A stretch of 64,000 nt of DNA from Ferruginibacter albus (GTDB taxonomy: Bacteria > Bacteroidota > Bacteroidia > Chitinophagales > Chitinophagaceae). Shown piece after piece: positions 38,101 to 45,397 of the stretch (within the stretch, counting starts at the first letter, position 1; each line of letters opens with the position of its first letter). Location of the stretch: assembly GCF_020042285.1 (NCBI RefSeq), contig NZ_CP083388.1:1824001-1888000 (forward strand). Reading direction: 5' to 3'. The position numbers were made by a program, and so were the translations under genes. The notes beneath the pieces are model-generated. The model saw nothing but the letters and a program-made list of their open reading frames with translations, had not been told where the DNA came from and searched no databases.

Positions 38101-39611
38101 AAAGTAGGACTTAATGTGCTTCCGGAATAATTAGGATTAGTAGTAGTAATAGAAATAGTGTTGCCAGGGCTTGCGGTGCCAAGTCCAGCGGTAGAAGTAG
38201 CTATTACAAAACCAGCTGGTGCAGTGATGTTTATGGGTGCGCCCGTAAGATTAGTGCCTTTTAATGTATAGCTTAAAGTGATCGCAGTATTTTGATAATA
38301 TTCTGTTCCAAAATCTATGCTACTTGGTGTAGCTGTTAATGCCGGCACCGGCGGACCAGTAGTTATAGCAGTGTCTTTGCTATAGCTGGAGCCAATTGCA
38401 TTTTTGGCATATACTCTTACATGATAGGTAGTATTAGCAGCCAACCCTTTGATCAGATCTGTAAAAGCAGCCGTGCCCGTAGCAGCATATAATTTACTGT
38501 TGCTTATTGTGGGATTAGGATTAGTGCTCCAAACAAAATATCTTTCTGTAACCGGGGAACCTCCGTCATCAGGAACAGTTGCTGTCGCTGACGCTTTGTA
38601 TGAAAATACCTGGTTAATGGTAATGGCAGGGAACGGCGCAACCGGCGCATCTGTTGTAAAAGATTTTACTGATCCGTATTGAATACCAAATTGAGTAACG
38701 ATGTAAGTTTTTGCATAGTAAGTAGTACCTGCAGCTAAACCGGTTAGATTATCAGTAATATTGCCTGCGCTACCCGCATACACTTTAGTTGCAGCACTGG
38801 TATCCAATGTATTTATTGCAGCAGCATTAGTACTGTAAATAACACCACTTGATTTTACGAGGTAATATTTATTTGGATTAACGTTGTCATAAGTATATGT
38901 ACCTGTTACACTGGCAGTAGAGCGACCGGTAGCAGCAGCATTATCAGTACTTACCGTAACAGCTTGGGCGGGTGGTTGATAAGTGGTGCCTTTAAAAATT
39001 AAATTAGCTATTCTTAATTCATCGTTATGTCCGTCTTTGGTAGCATCTGATGACCAGGTGTAAAAGCGAATAACATAACTATGTCCACTGTAAAAAGTTT
39101 CACTAAACGGACCAAAATTTAAGGTACCTGTATAACCCGTAGTACCTGTCACTTGTGTTCCCGTTAATGGTAACCATGGACCGGCTCCATCTACTTGAAA
39201 ATAGGGCACAATTGACATTGTGCTTCCTGTAACATCAAAATCTGCATAGGTAACATCCAATGAGATACCTGTCATATTCATGTCATTTCCGGTAACAGGT
39301 TTTAATGGAATATCAAAACTATAGCCGTTTGTAGGGCCACCAGGCCAATTAGATCCATCTGTTTTAACACGGTATCCAGTACTGTTTATTGTATATGTCA
39401 TGTTAGCTCCCTGCGCAATTGCTCCTGCAACAACATTGGGACTGGTAGCAGGTGCAGGACTTGCAGTACCTGCAGGAGGATTAGCACTACCGCTTTTTAA
39501 TACGTAGGTAGCCAATGTTTGGGCAACAACATTACACGAAAACAAAACGCCGATTAATGCTATCGCCAAGCTTTTATAGCGAATGCTTAATTGAGTAGAG
39601 GCTTTATTCAT
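32796..39611 (-). CDS. Giant T9SS-secreted PKD-repeat surface protein, 2271 residues
   Basis: The signal peptide ends ...FSCNVVAQ. Residues ~30-210 form a beta-rich domain. Two fibronectin-III-like repeats follow (~215-425, ending YVRxx-type strands: GTTYYAKTYIVTQFG, NTTYHVRVYAKNAIG), then a beta-sandwich (~430-550, ATPSSIDFGTEYYQNTAITL). An IgGFc-binding-like region (~555-1110, beginning TDYWLGFGFEQKM) is homologous to the N-terminus of the 1701-residue neighbour. PKD repeats (~1190-2000) and a CHU_C type B sorting domain (~2180-2271) complete it. It is first in a two-gene unit with coupled translation and probably uses the PorP/SprF protein encoded downstream for secretion. The role is presumably adhesion or gliding-related, but the ligand is unknown. 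Confidence 0.93.
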   Translation of the reverse strand: MNKASTQLSIRYKSLAIALIGVLFSCNVVAQTLATYVLKSGSANPPAGTASPAPATSPNVVAGAIAQGANMTYTINSTGYRVKTDGSNWPGGPTNGYSFDIPLKPVTGNDMNMTGISLDVTYADFDVTGSTMSIVPYFQVDGAGPWLPLTGTQVTGTTGYTGTLNFGPFSETFYSGHSYVIRFYTWSSDATKDGHNDELRIANLIFKGTTYQPPAQAVTVSTDNAAATGRSTASVTGTYTYDNVNPNKYYLVKSSGVIYSTNAAAINTLDTSAATKVYAGSAGNITDNLTGLAAGTTYYAKTYIVTQFGIQYGSVKSFTTDAPVAPFPAITINQVFSYKASATATVPDDGGSPVTERYFVWSTNPNPTISNSKLYAATGTAAFTDLIKGLAANTTYHVRVYAKNAIGSSYSKDTAITTGPPVPALTATPSSIDFGTEYYQNTAITLSYTLKGTNLTGAPINITAPAGFVIATSTAGLGTASPGNTISITTTNPNYSGSTLSPTLIYVQMSTLQYNTYSNSKIINAGGGAAPADADTVTVTGSIAQTPIDVSNTGTDYWLGFGFEQKMQSKTSPYPPFSGNGANLYVYISGTPNTQVTVEMPYLSTPFSQTVTINAQGFAQVTGFPQGDQNDPANAAKLPDARLYYTGISNRAIHVYSHGAPISVWMYDYATNNSAGGSLVFPTNTWNSNYTVQAYGNNSNTGPPNSFFFVIANQDNTPVYFTPSVNIIDSTTSATFTDDAATDVAGKIAYQAGTTYTIYLNKGQVFNALSGLNGSLVGQDLSGTIVRTDCDKKIAVFAGNGRCLVSTPATCTAPGSGSDNMIQQMVPSVAWDTKYFTVPTKSMARNLYRIYVRNTATQVWINDTTHTQANNLLTTAKTTLPVLAQVSNTTGKYTFTSFANGNGGYYSIESSAPMEIESDQPINITQFITSCSGNNSVGNNGGGDPEMIILTGAQQAITNATVYSPMIQDGQSGGAYINIVIPKDGVSTFKLDNLNTVDTGSNNFTGTAYGSMTAVSYANAFKPYPSNPNYYYATFHVGNATSGAVHTMSSSVPFNGIAYGVAGGESYGFNAGTQVKNLSSIQFTDNPNGRDSSATAVRTCVDNPVSLKIALPFNPSLVDSLVWNTQGDARITPLNGITSPQKGTISGGKAKYDSTFKVNGRDFYVYTSPTKYTFDQLGTYRLPVTAYGTFASDCPGQDIENMLIIVGKDQANLSLQANCGNPTVILNADTIPMAGANIIKTIFDFGDNSTPQINGPVKNVSHTYPASQIYTAKFTSYNTVGCISTDSVEVDFSGGLQAAYTTSTNAICAGGSITFTDASVASGVSGSPNKWIWDFGDNTKDSTSGTTVTHTYATAGKYPTTLTVRTTAGCVDQTSPADTVFIQATPIAAFSAVDVCAGNTTTFTNLSSVPNNLGIIDSVFWDFGDGNKLNTTSTSTFTHSYAQPGKYTVTLSVKSDGGCSSATPATHDVNVFDLPVAGFKIDVNCVTNIITFTDTSNAKGGTITEWDWDFGDGAKLTTNNDSVIHHYYANGNGQTFTVNLTIKTQAGCSDDATPQSFSIGAAPVAQFSIAPGTYCLPNASVSFNNTSSISDGSTNNMSYIWNFGDVPAPGGDSVVAQGPPAAAAHIFTTQGPYTVTLTAVSNKGCTNSASVVVDGTIIHQPPVAGKFNPEPSLCFKDSLSLTRTFTGITISQYSWNMGDGTDLTGPTVKYAWKNPGVYPVTFVATSTDGCQSVPVVDSVTVNELPVAGFTAQATGLCPQTPVSFTDASTTQTGSAITQWFWNFGDGASQTVNAPNSGSVTHTYAASGTYSVSLSVKNSNGCSSTTYIGSVTINPLPYPNFTVTPICVPGADAQFTDKTTIASGAVIEWAWDFGDNTQSTQQNPTHPYPIGGTYPVKLNVTSALGCVHDTTISVTAYDTPTALDSIVNKGMLCSSAPVVLLNQSFVSGPNGNVSRIELFWDAANNSTTPDVTDNAPVANGRYTHDYGSFATDRNYTVTLKAYSGNGCPTTPYSQDITVLASPDARFDALAPVCQETTPFALSGGYDANNLGGTGAYSGLGVAQTDSVTYTFDPQVAGPGLDSPIVFTANYKGCTDTAQQAIFVYPTPSLDYGGVQSILEGDSATLNPVKVEGIGLSFNWDPSLYLDNDTIPTPLAKPIDDITYTITASSPAGCHGSTTLLVQVLKDFIVANTFTPNGDGVNDTWVIKELPKYPIHRVQVFNRYGQILMETHGYTKPWDGTMNGSQLPAGTYYYIIELNGLRTPKTGYVTILR

Positions 39612-40074
39612 ATTAGTATATACAATTAAAATTATTGTAATGGTTTAGTAAGTGTTAGTGAAAATAAGATAATAGGTGAAGTTGTTTTTCCCAAACGATA
39701 AAAAGGGATTACAAAAATCAATATGGTAGCAACTATCAGCATTAAATTAAAAGGTGTTTAGATAATCAGGATTTGTACGGGAAAATTCGCCAATACAAGC
39801 AATAAACAGACCATCTTCACGAAATTTGAACATATTTGAAAAAAATTTGTGCAAAGAACGTATAAGTGCTTTAAAGGGACAAATTAAATGTTTATAAATC
39901 AGGCTAATACAAGCAATCATCTTAAACTGTTTTAACATTCCTGAGCTATCTTTTCACTGATTCCATTGAAAGCCCGAACGTTGCCTAATATGGCGGCGTA
40001 AGGTACTATTTTTTGGGGTTGCGCTGCTTTGACAGATTGGATTTTTTATGCAATCGTTGCCAGCTAACTATAAA
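39612..40074. other. Non-coding upstream region of the giant-protein operon
   Basis: About 460 AT-rich bases between the ATG of the 2271-residue gene and the terminator hairpin at 40075. A 63-codon open frame on the minus strand (39747-39938) shows no protein-like features. The promoter of the giant-protein operon must lie here or farther upstream, but I could not settle on a TAnnTTTG element. Confidence 0.4.
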
Positions 40075-40115
40075 AAACAAGGGCTGCCCGATATTTAGAT
40101 AGCCCTTGTTTTTAA
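40075..40115 (-). terminator. Rho-independent terminator, possibly bidirectional
   Basis: The stem AACAAGGGCT (40076-40085) pairs with AGCCCTTGTT (40101-40110) with A/T-runs on both outer sides. It follows the TAG of a short open frame on the minus strand (40125-40217). It would separate the giant-protein operon from transcription coming from lacI. Confidence 0.75.
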
Positions 40116-40124
40116 AAGCTGGAA

Positions 40125-40217
40125 CTATTTGCCCATGATCATTTGTTTGGTGTCGATTTTCTTTACGTCAATATTATCAGACTTTAATAATAACTTTTCC
40201 CGGCTAAGACGGAAGCA
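40125..40217 (-). pseudogene. Possible 3' remnant of a lost gene
   Basis: A 30-codon open frame reads CFRLSREKLLLKSDNIDVKK followed by IDTKQMIMGK and TAG, and is followed at once by a good terminator. A coding-looking tail with its own terminator but no upstream body suggests the remains of a deleted gene. The evidence is thin and no family is recognised. Confidence 0.25.
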
Positions 40218-40309
40218 TTAATTATGGAAATTCCTGCACTACTCAATGCAGAAAAGATGTAATATGTAAGAACATTAATGTTTGTTGATTTTGCAAGCAT
40301 TATAATTAC

Positions 40310-40645
40310 AAACATTCGAGCGTTTGTTAGTAACATTGTTTGTGCAGCAAGAAACACATGAGTGTTTACAAGAAACGCTTAAGAGTTTGTTGTAAACGTT
40401 GATTGTGCAATAAGAAATGCTCGAGTGTTTCTTAGAAACATTGAAGCGGCAGTAAGAAACACATAAGTGTTTGTTAGTAACGCATAATGTGTTGTAATAA
40501 ACGTTTAAGTGACACTAACAAACATTAAAGTGGTTGCAGGAAACGCTTAAGTGTTTGTTACAAACATTGATTGTGCAATAAGAAATGCTCAAGTGTTTCT
40601 TAGAGAAATTGAAACTGCCGCAATAAGCACGTAGGAGTTTGTTAG
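40310..40645. repeat. Tandem array, 16 units of exactly 21 bp, with palindromic units
   Basis: All 16 consecutive 21-base blocks starting at 40310 align to AAACRCTTAAGTGTTTGTTAG or a variant, with no insertion or deletion. Examples are the units at 40352, 40373, 40457, 40541 and 40583. Many units are imperfect inverted repeats (AAACAC...GTGTTT, AAACGCTTAAGTGTTT). Units 4-6 (40373-40435) and 12-14 (40541-40603) are nearly the same, which shows an older 168-bp (8-unit) duplication. Degenerate units probably extend back to about 40268. All frames on both strands carry stops, so the array is not coding. It lies between the 3' end of lacI and the 5' end of the giant-protein operon. Confidence 0.9.
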
Positions 40646-40675
40646 TAGGAGCTAGGTTTAAGATTTACAATCAAA

Positions 40676-41713
40676 CTACTTCTTGCCAACTTTCACCGAA
40701 GACTCCCTTACACAAAGCTCTGTTTGTAAAACCTTCGTTTCAAAACTCGTTACCGGTCTTTTGCTTTCAATCAATTGAATAAGCAATTCGGTTGCAACCT
40801 GTCCCATTTCAAAAGCAGGCTGACTGACAGAAGTAAGTGCAGGTGTTAGAAGGTCTACTAAGCCGGAGTTGGTAAATCCTACAAAACCAATATCAGCAGG
40901 TATTTTTAATCCCAAAGATTTTAAGGTGCTTAAGCTGCTGGTGGTAAGTCTGTCGCTGGCGGTAAAGAACGCATCAGGTTTTTGCTTTAAAGCCAAAAGG
41001 CTTTTTATAGCGTCTTCAATTTCTTTTAAAACTTTACCCCCGTGGTTACAATATTTTATATAAGCTTCATTCAATGGAATGTTATTATCAGCCAGGGCTG
41101 ATTTATATCCTGCCAATCTTTCTTTGGTAATAGAAAGATGAGCAGAACTGGTAATATGTGCTATGCGTTTAAAACCTGATTTTATTAAATGCGTAGTAGC
41201 GTCGTAAGCGCCTTTGTAATTATCTGCAATTACTTTGTGCGTAGATATGTCTTCCGTGATACGATCAAAAAAAACCAAGGGTAATCCTTTATCGTGTAGT
41301 TCTTTAAAATGAGCAATATCATTTGTTTCGGTAGAAAGCGATACCAACATTCCATCTACGGAGCGGGATGATAAATGTTTTACGTTCACGATCTCTCTTT
41401 CAAACGATTCGTGACTTTGTGATATAATAACATGGTAACCTCTGTTGTAAGCGATCGATTCTATTCCATCTATCGCTTCCGAAAAAAAGTTATTGGCAAT
41501 TTCACTTATAATAACACCTATGGAGCGACTTTTTCTTTCTTTTAAACTTAGCGCAATAGGGTTGGGACGATAGTTAAATTTTTCAGCATATTCCAACACC
41601 AGCTTTTTTGTTTCGGGGCTAATTTCATAGCTGCCCCTTAATGCTCTTGAAACGGTAGAAGTGGACAATCCTAATGCTTTGGCAATGTCTTTAATGGTTA
41701 TAGCTTCGTACAT
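40676..41713 (-). CDS. LacI-family transcriptional regulator
   Basis: 345 residues. The N-terminal LacI helix-turn-helix is TIKDIAKALGLSTSTVSRAL, followed by the hinge helix region FNYRPNPIALSLKERKS. A periplasmic-binding-protein-like effector domain follows (RSIGVIISEIANNFFSEAID, SRSVDGMLVSLS, FFTASDRLTTSSLSTLKSLG, IGFVGFTNSGLVDLLTPALT). It is divergent from susC of the pectin locus. A palindrome of LacI-operator type lies between the two genes, so it probably represses itself and the locus, with a uronate-derived inducer (inference from context). Confidence 0.93.
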   Translation of the reverse strand: MYEAITIKDIAKALGLSTSTVSRALRGSYEISPETKKLVLEYAEKFNYRPNPIALSLKERKSRSIGVIISEIANNFFSEAIDGIESIAYNRGYHVIISQSHESFEREIVNVKHLSSRSVDGMLVSLSTETNDIAHFKELHDKGLPLVFFDRITEDISTHKVIADNYKGAYDATTHLIKSGFKRIAHITSSAHLSITKERLAGYKSALADNNIPLNEAYIKYCNHGGKVLKEIEDAIKSLLALKQKPDAFFTASDRLTTSSLSTLKSLGLKIPADIGFVGFTNSGLVDLLTPALTSVSQPAFEMGQVATELLIQLIESKRPVTSFETKVLQTELCVRESSVKVGKK

Positions 41714-41834
41714 GGCGTTTTATTACCTGGTTCTCAATAATTTTTTACACCCGGTATGCAATTTCTTTTTTTATAGCATCTCAAAGATATGGTTTTTGTA
41801 AACAGGTTAGCGGCTATCAAAAAATAAAAGAAGT

Positions 41835-41860
41835 TGCAAACGATACCGATATCGTTTGCA
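41835..41860. promoter_or_regulatory. Candidate LacI-family operator (26-bp palindrome)
   Basis: Perfect 11-base arms TGCAAACGATA (41835-41845) and TATCGTTTGCA (41850-41860) are separated by CCGA. It is 122 bases upstream of the lacI start and 169 bases upstream of the susC start. The half-site CGTTTGCATAAA recurs in related form at 49924, 50060 and 53630. Confidence 0.7.
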
Positions 41861-42028
41861 TAAAAAAACAAATTGAATAATCGCAGCAAGCAAAAAAATG
41901 GTGGTTAATTTGAACCCCGATTTGCTTACGATTTTTTGGTTTGGAGATTAGCATTAACTTTACAAACCTGCTGTAACGATTGGTTTAATTAAATGACATT
42001 TAATTTATTAGTTATTAAAAAACGCTGT

Positions 42029-45000
42029 ATGAGAAAATTACTTCTGGTATTTCTTGTTTCTTTCTGTATCCCCTTCACACTATTAGCTCAAAAGACCATT
42101 AAAGGTAAAGTTACCGATGAAAACGGTAGTGCTGCTGTGGGTGTAAACGTTTCGGTAAAAGGCAATAAAAAAGAAGCTGTCCAAACTGATGCAAATGGTA
42201 ACTTTTCGCTTGTTGTTAAAGAAACAGATAATATAAGTTTAGTATTTACTTCTGCTGAGTTTGAATCTCAAACTGTATCTGCTGGTTCAGGAAATGTAAA
42301 CGTGAAAATGAAAACATCGGTTACCACAGGTAATGATGTAGTAGTAGTGGGTTATCAAACCATGAAAAAAAGAGAATTAACGGCGCCTGTATCTTCAGTG
42401 GGTGCAAAAGAATTAAAAGATGTGCCCATTACCAGTGTTGGAGAAGCTTTGAACGGACGTTTGGCGGGTGTTACAGCAACTTCTTCGGAAGGTTCTCCTG
42501 ATGCGCAAATAAAAATACGCGTTAGAGGCGGCGGTTCTATCACACAGGATAATTCACCTTTATATATTATAGACGGGGTAGAGGTAGAAAGCGGTTTAAG
42601 CTCTTTGGCTTTACAGGATATTCAATCTATTGATGTATTGAAAGACGCATCTTCTACTGCTATCTATGGTGCAAGAGGTGCTAATGGTGTTGTTATTATT
42701 ACTACTAAAAGTGGTAAAGTGGGTAAGCCAAGGATTACTTATAACGGTTCTTTTGGTATGAAAAGCATAGCGAATGAATTGCCGGTTTTAAATAGCCTGG
42801 ATTATATGGATCTGCAATGGGAAAGAGATATCATGATGGGTACCGGTACCAGTGGGTTGCAAACCTTTACTAAAAAGTATGTGGGTACTTACGATTCTAT
42901 TGCGCTTTATGTAAGAGACAGTACTCGCCCTGTTGACTGGCAAAAACAAGTAATGGGACGTAATGCATTAACTACTGTTCAAAATCTGGGTATCAGTGGG
43001 GGGTCAAAAAAATTAACTTATACAGGTACTTATACTTACAATAATGAACAAGGAATAGTTTTTACCTCAAACAACCGTAAGAATATTGCTAACGTTAAGT
43101 TAGATTATAAACCTATTAAGGATCTTAAAATGGGAATCAGCGGTAAATTCAGCGACCAGGTAGTGGATGGTGCCAGTACTTCTGAAGACGGCTCTGCATC
43201 TTTAAACAGGTTAAGAAACATTATTAAATACCGCCCTTTTTTAACACCTGGTGAAACTGTTGAATCTATTGATTATGGAGGTTTAACCGATCCCGACCAG
43301 GTTGCCAATGGCTTAGGGTTGGTAAATCCTTATGTATTGATGCAGCAGATAACCAAGCGCAAACACCAGGTAACGGCTAATGCAAGTTTTTATGCTCAAT
43401 ATAATTTTTTAAAGCATTTTAATTTCAGAACTACTTTAGGTATTGATTATACAAAGATTGACGTAAGCAATTTTGAAGACAGTATTACTTCTGATTCAAG
43501 GATCAACGGTGCCAATATGCCGATCATTGAAATGGATTCTGTGACTAAAAAGTCTTTCAATATGTCGAATGTGCTTACCTGGCAATTAAAGAATTTTAAA
43601 AAAGTACATGATATTACTGTTTTGGTAGGTAATGAAATATTTAACCAGGATTATGAAGAGCATGACAACAGAAGAAGAAATATTCCTAACGGAACAACTC
43701 CTGCAGAAGCTTTAGCACAAGATACTTTAGGTTTTGTGGATGTGGGAAGGTCATTTCCTTTTACCTATAGAGCTCATGCCAAATTGCTTTCCTTCTTTGG
43801 TAAAATAAATTATACGTATGATGATAAGTATATTTTTGCCGGTACATTACGTACGGATGGATCTTCAAAATTTGCACCTCCGTCTAACTTAAGATGGGGA
43901 ACATTCCCTTCTGTTTCTTTGGCATGGCGTGTATCTAAAGAGAACTTTCTTAAAAATGTTAAATGGTTAACTGAATTAAAACTAAGAGCAAGCTATGGAC
44001 AGGCGGGTAACAATCGTATTCCTGACTACTTGTACATAACTACATATAGCCAAGGCAATCCTTATGGCTTAAACAATGTTTCCAATCCTTCTTTAATCAC
44101 TGCAAACCTTTCTAATTATAATCTGAAATGGGAAACAAACACAAGTAAAAATCTTGGATTGGATGCAACATTCCTGAACGGAAGAATTGATTTAACGGTG
44201 GATGTTTATCGGAATGAAGGGTCAGATCTTTTATTAGCAGCACCTATTTCACCGGTGTTAGGTTATTCACAACAAATCCAAAATGCAGGTGCTACACTTA
44301 ACAAAGGAGTAGAAGTTCAGTTAAATATAACCCCTGTTAAAACTAAAAACTTTACATGGACTATCAGCTTAAATAATGCATGGAATACAAATACTATTGA
44401 AAGATTAACTCCTGGTATTGATTCTGTTTTAGTAAGTTCAGGATGGAGCGGTAGTGGTAGTAATGTTGTAGACTTTGCCCAAATTGTAGGCAAACCGGTT
44501 GGTTCTATGTGGGGATATGTTTCTGATGGGTTTTACTCAGCTTCTGATTTTTCATCTTATGTTACACCTACAGGTTCAGGTGGAAATACCTATACTCCTT
44601 ACGCCTCAACAGCTCCGGGCTTAGGCGGGTTTATAATGAAGCCGGGAGTAGTTAGAAATAATGCTATTCAATCAGCAAATATTCCCGGTGGCATCAGGTT
44701 TAAAGATCTGAATGGAGATGGAGTAGTAGATTCAAAAGACCAAACTATTATAGGTAATCCTAATCCTAAATTTACAGGAGGAATCAACCAGCAGTTTACT
44801 TATAAAAATTTCGATATGAGCATCTTTATTAACTGGAGCGTGGGTGCACAGGTAATGAATGCAAATAGAGTTGAGTTTTCGGGTACCTATACTTCTTTTG
44901 CAAGTACACTCGCTATTGAAAAAGGAAGATGGAAAGCAATTGATGGTAACGGAAATTTAGTAACAGATCTTACACAACTGGCAAGTATTAATCAAAACGC

Positions 45001-45361
45001 TACAACCTGGACTCCGGTTTCACAAGCGGCAGGTAGCGCCAATGCGTTCCTGTTATATTCAGATGCAATAGAAGATGCTTCTTTTTTACGCTTTAATAAT
45101 TTTACAGTAGGATATACTATACCTAAAAAAGCATTAAAACGATTAAAAATTCAAAGCCTAAGACTTTATTTTACGGCAAGCAACCTAGCGATAATTACCA
45201 ACTACTCAGGATATGATCCTGAAGTAAGTACTCGTTACAATTCCAGCTTAGGAGGCTATCCAACACCGGGTAATGTTGGACAATATCCAACACCAGGGGT
45301 TGATTATTCAGCGTATCCACGTAGCAGATCGTTCTTAGTAGGTTTAAACCTTGCTTTATAA
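42029..45361 (+). CDS. SusC/RagA-type TonB-dependent receptor of the pectin locus
   Basis: The start is placed at the ATG of 42029 (MRKLLLVFLVSFCIPFTLLA signal peptide; 1110 residues); an in-frame ATG at 41993 would add 12 residues before the signal sequence. A carboxypeptidase-regulatory-like domain follows (KTIKGKVTDENGSAAVGVNV), then the plug with ALNGRLAGVTATSSEGSPDA, IRVRGGGSITQDN, LYIIDGVEVESG and VLKDASSTAIYGARGANGVV, and a long barrel ending SRSFLVGLNLAL. It imports oligosaccharides through the outer membrane with the SusD lipoprotein encoded next. The pectin-derived substrate is inferred from the following genes. Confidence 0.95.
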   Translation: MRKLLLVFLVSFCIPFTLLAQKTIKGKVTDENGSAAVGVNVSVKGNKKEAVQTDANGNFSLVVKETDNISLVFTSAEFESQTVSAGSGNVNVKMKTSVTTGNDVVVVGYQTMKKRELTAPVSSVGAKELKDVPITSVGEALNGRLAGVTATSSEGSPDAQIKIRVRGGGSITQDNSPLYIIDGVEVESGLSSLALQDIQSIDVLKDASSTAIYGARGANGVVIITTKSGKVGKPRITYNGSFGMKSIANELPVLNSLDYMDLQWERDIMMGTGTSGLQTFTKKYVGTYDSIALYVRDSTRPVDWQKQVMGRNALTTVQNLGISGGSKKLTYTGTYTYNNEQGIVFTSNNRKNIANVKLDYKPIKDLKMGISGKFSDQVVDGASTSEDGSASLNRLRNIIKYRPFLTPGETVESIDYGGLTDPDQVANGLGLVNPYVLMQQITKRKHQVTANASFYAQYNFLKHFNFRTTLGIDYTKIDVSNFEDSITSDSRINGANMPIIEMDSVTKKSFNMSNVLTWQLKNFKKVHDITVLVGNEIFNQDYEEHDNRRRNIPNGTTPAEALAQDTLGFVDVGRSFPFTYRAHAKLLSFFGKINYTYDDKYIFAGTLRTDGSSKFAPPSNLRWGTFPSVSLAWRVSKENFLKNVKWLTELKLRASYGQAGNNRIPDYLYITTYSQGNPYGLNNVSNPSLITANLSNYNLKWETNTSKNLGLDATFLNGRIDLTVDVYRNEGSDLLLAAPISPVLGYSQQIQNAGATLNKGVEVQLNITPVKTKNFTWTISLNNAWNTNTIERLTPGIDSVLVSSGWSGSGSNVVDFAQIVGKPVGSMWGYVSDGFYSASDFSSYVTPTGSGGNTYTPYASTAPGLGGFIMKPGVVRNNAIQSANIPGGIRFKDLNGDGVVDSKDQTIIGNPNPKFTGGINQQFTYKNFDMSIFINWSVGAQVMNANRVEFSGTYTSFASTLAIEKGRWKAIDGNGNLVTDLTQLASINQNATTWTPVSQAAGSANAFLLYSDAIEDASFLRFNNFTVGYTIPKKALKRLKIQSLRLYFTASNLAIITNYSGYDPEVSTRYNSSLGGYPTPGNVGQYPTPGVDYSAYPRSRSFLVGLNLAL

Positions 45362-45397
45362 AATTTAATGATTGTTAATAATTAATATACTTTCTAT

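Noticed and set aside
39747..39938. 63-codon minus-strand frame upstream of the giant-protein gene
   Set aside because: No homology pattern, AT-driven composition; treated as non-coding.
40310..40645. CRISPR array
   Set aside because: Repeats are directly adjacent with no unique spacers, the period is 21 bp, and no cas genes are near.
40310..40645. Coding repeat of 7-residue units
   Set aside because: 21 bp would allow seven-residue repeats, but every frame on both strands is broken by stops within the array.
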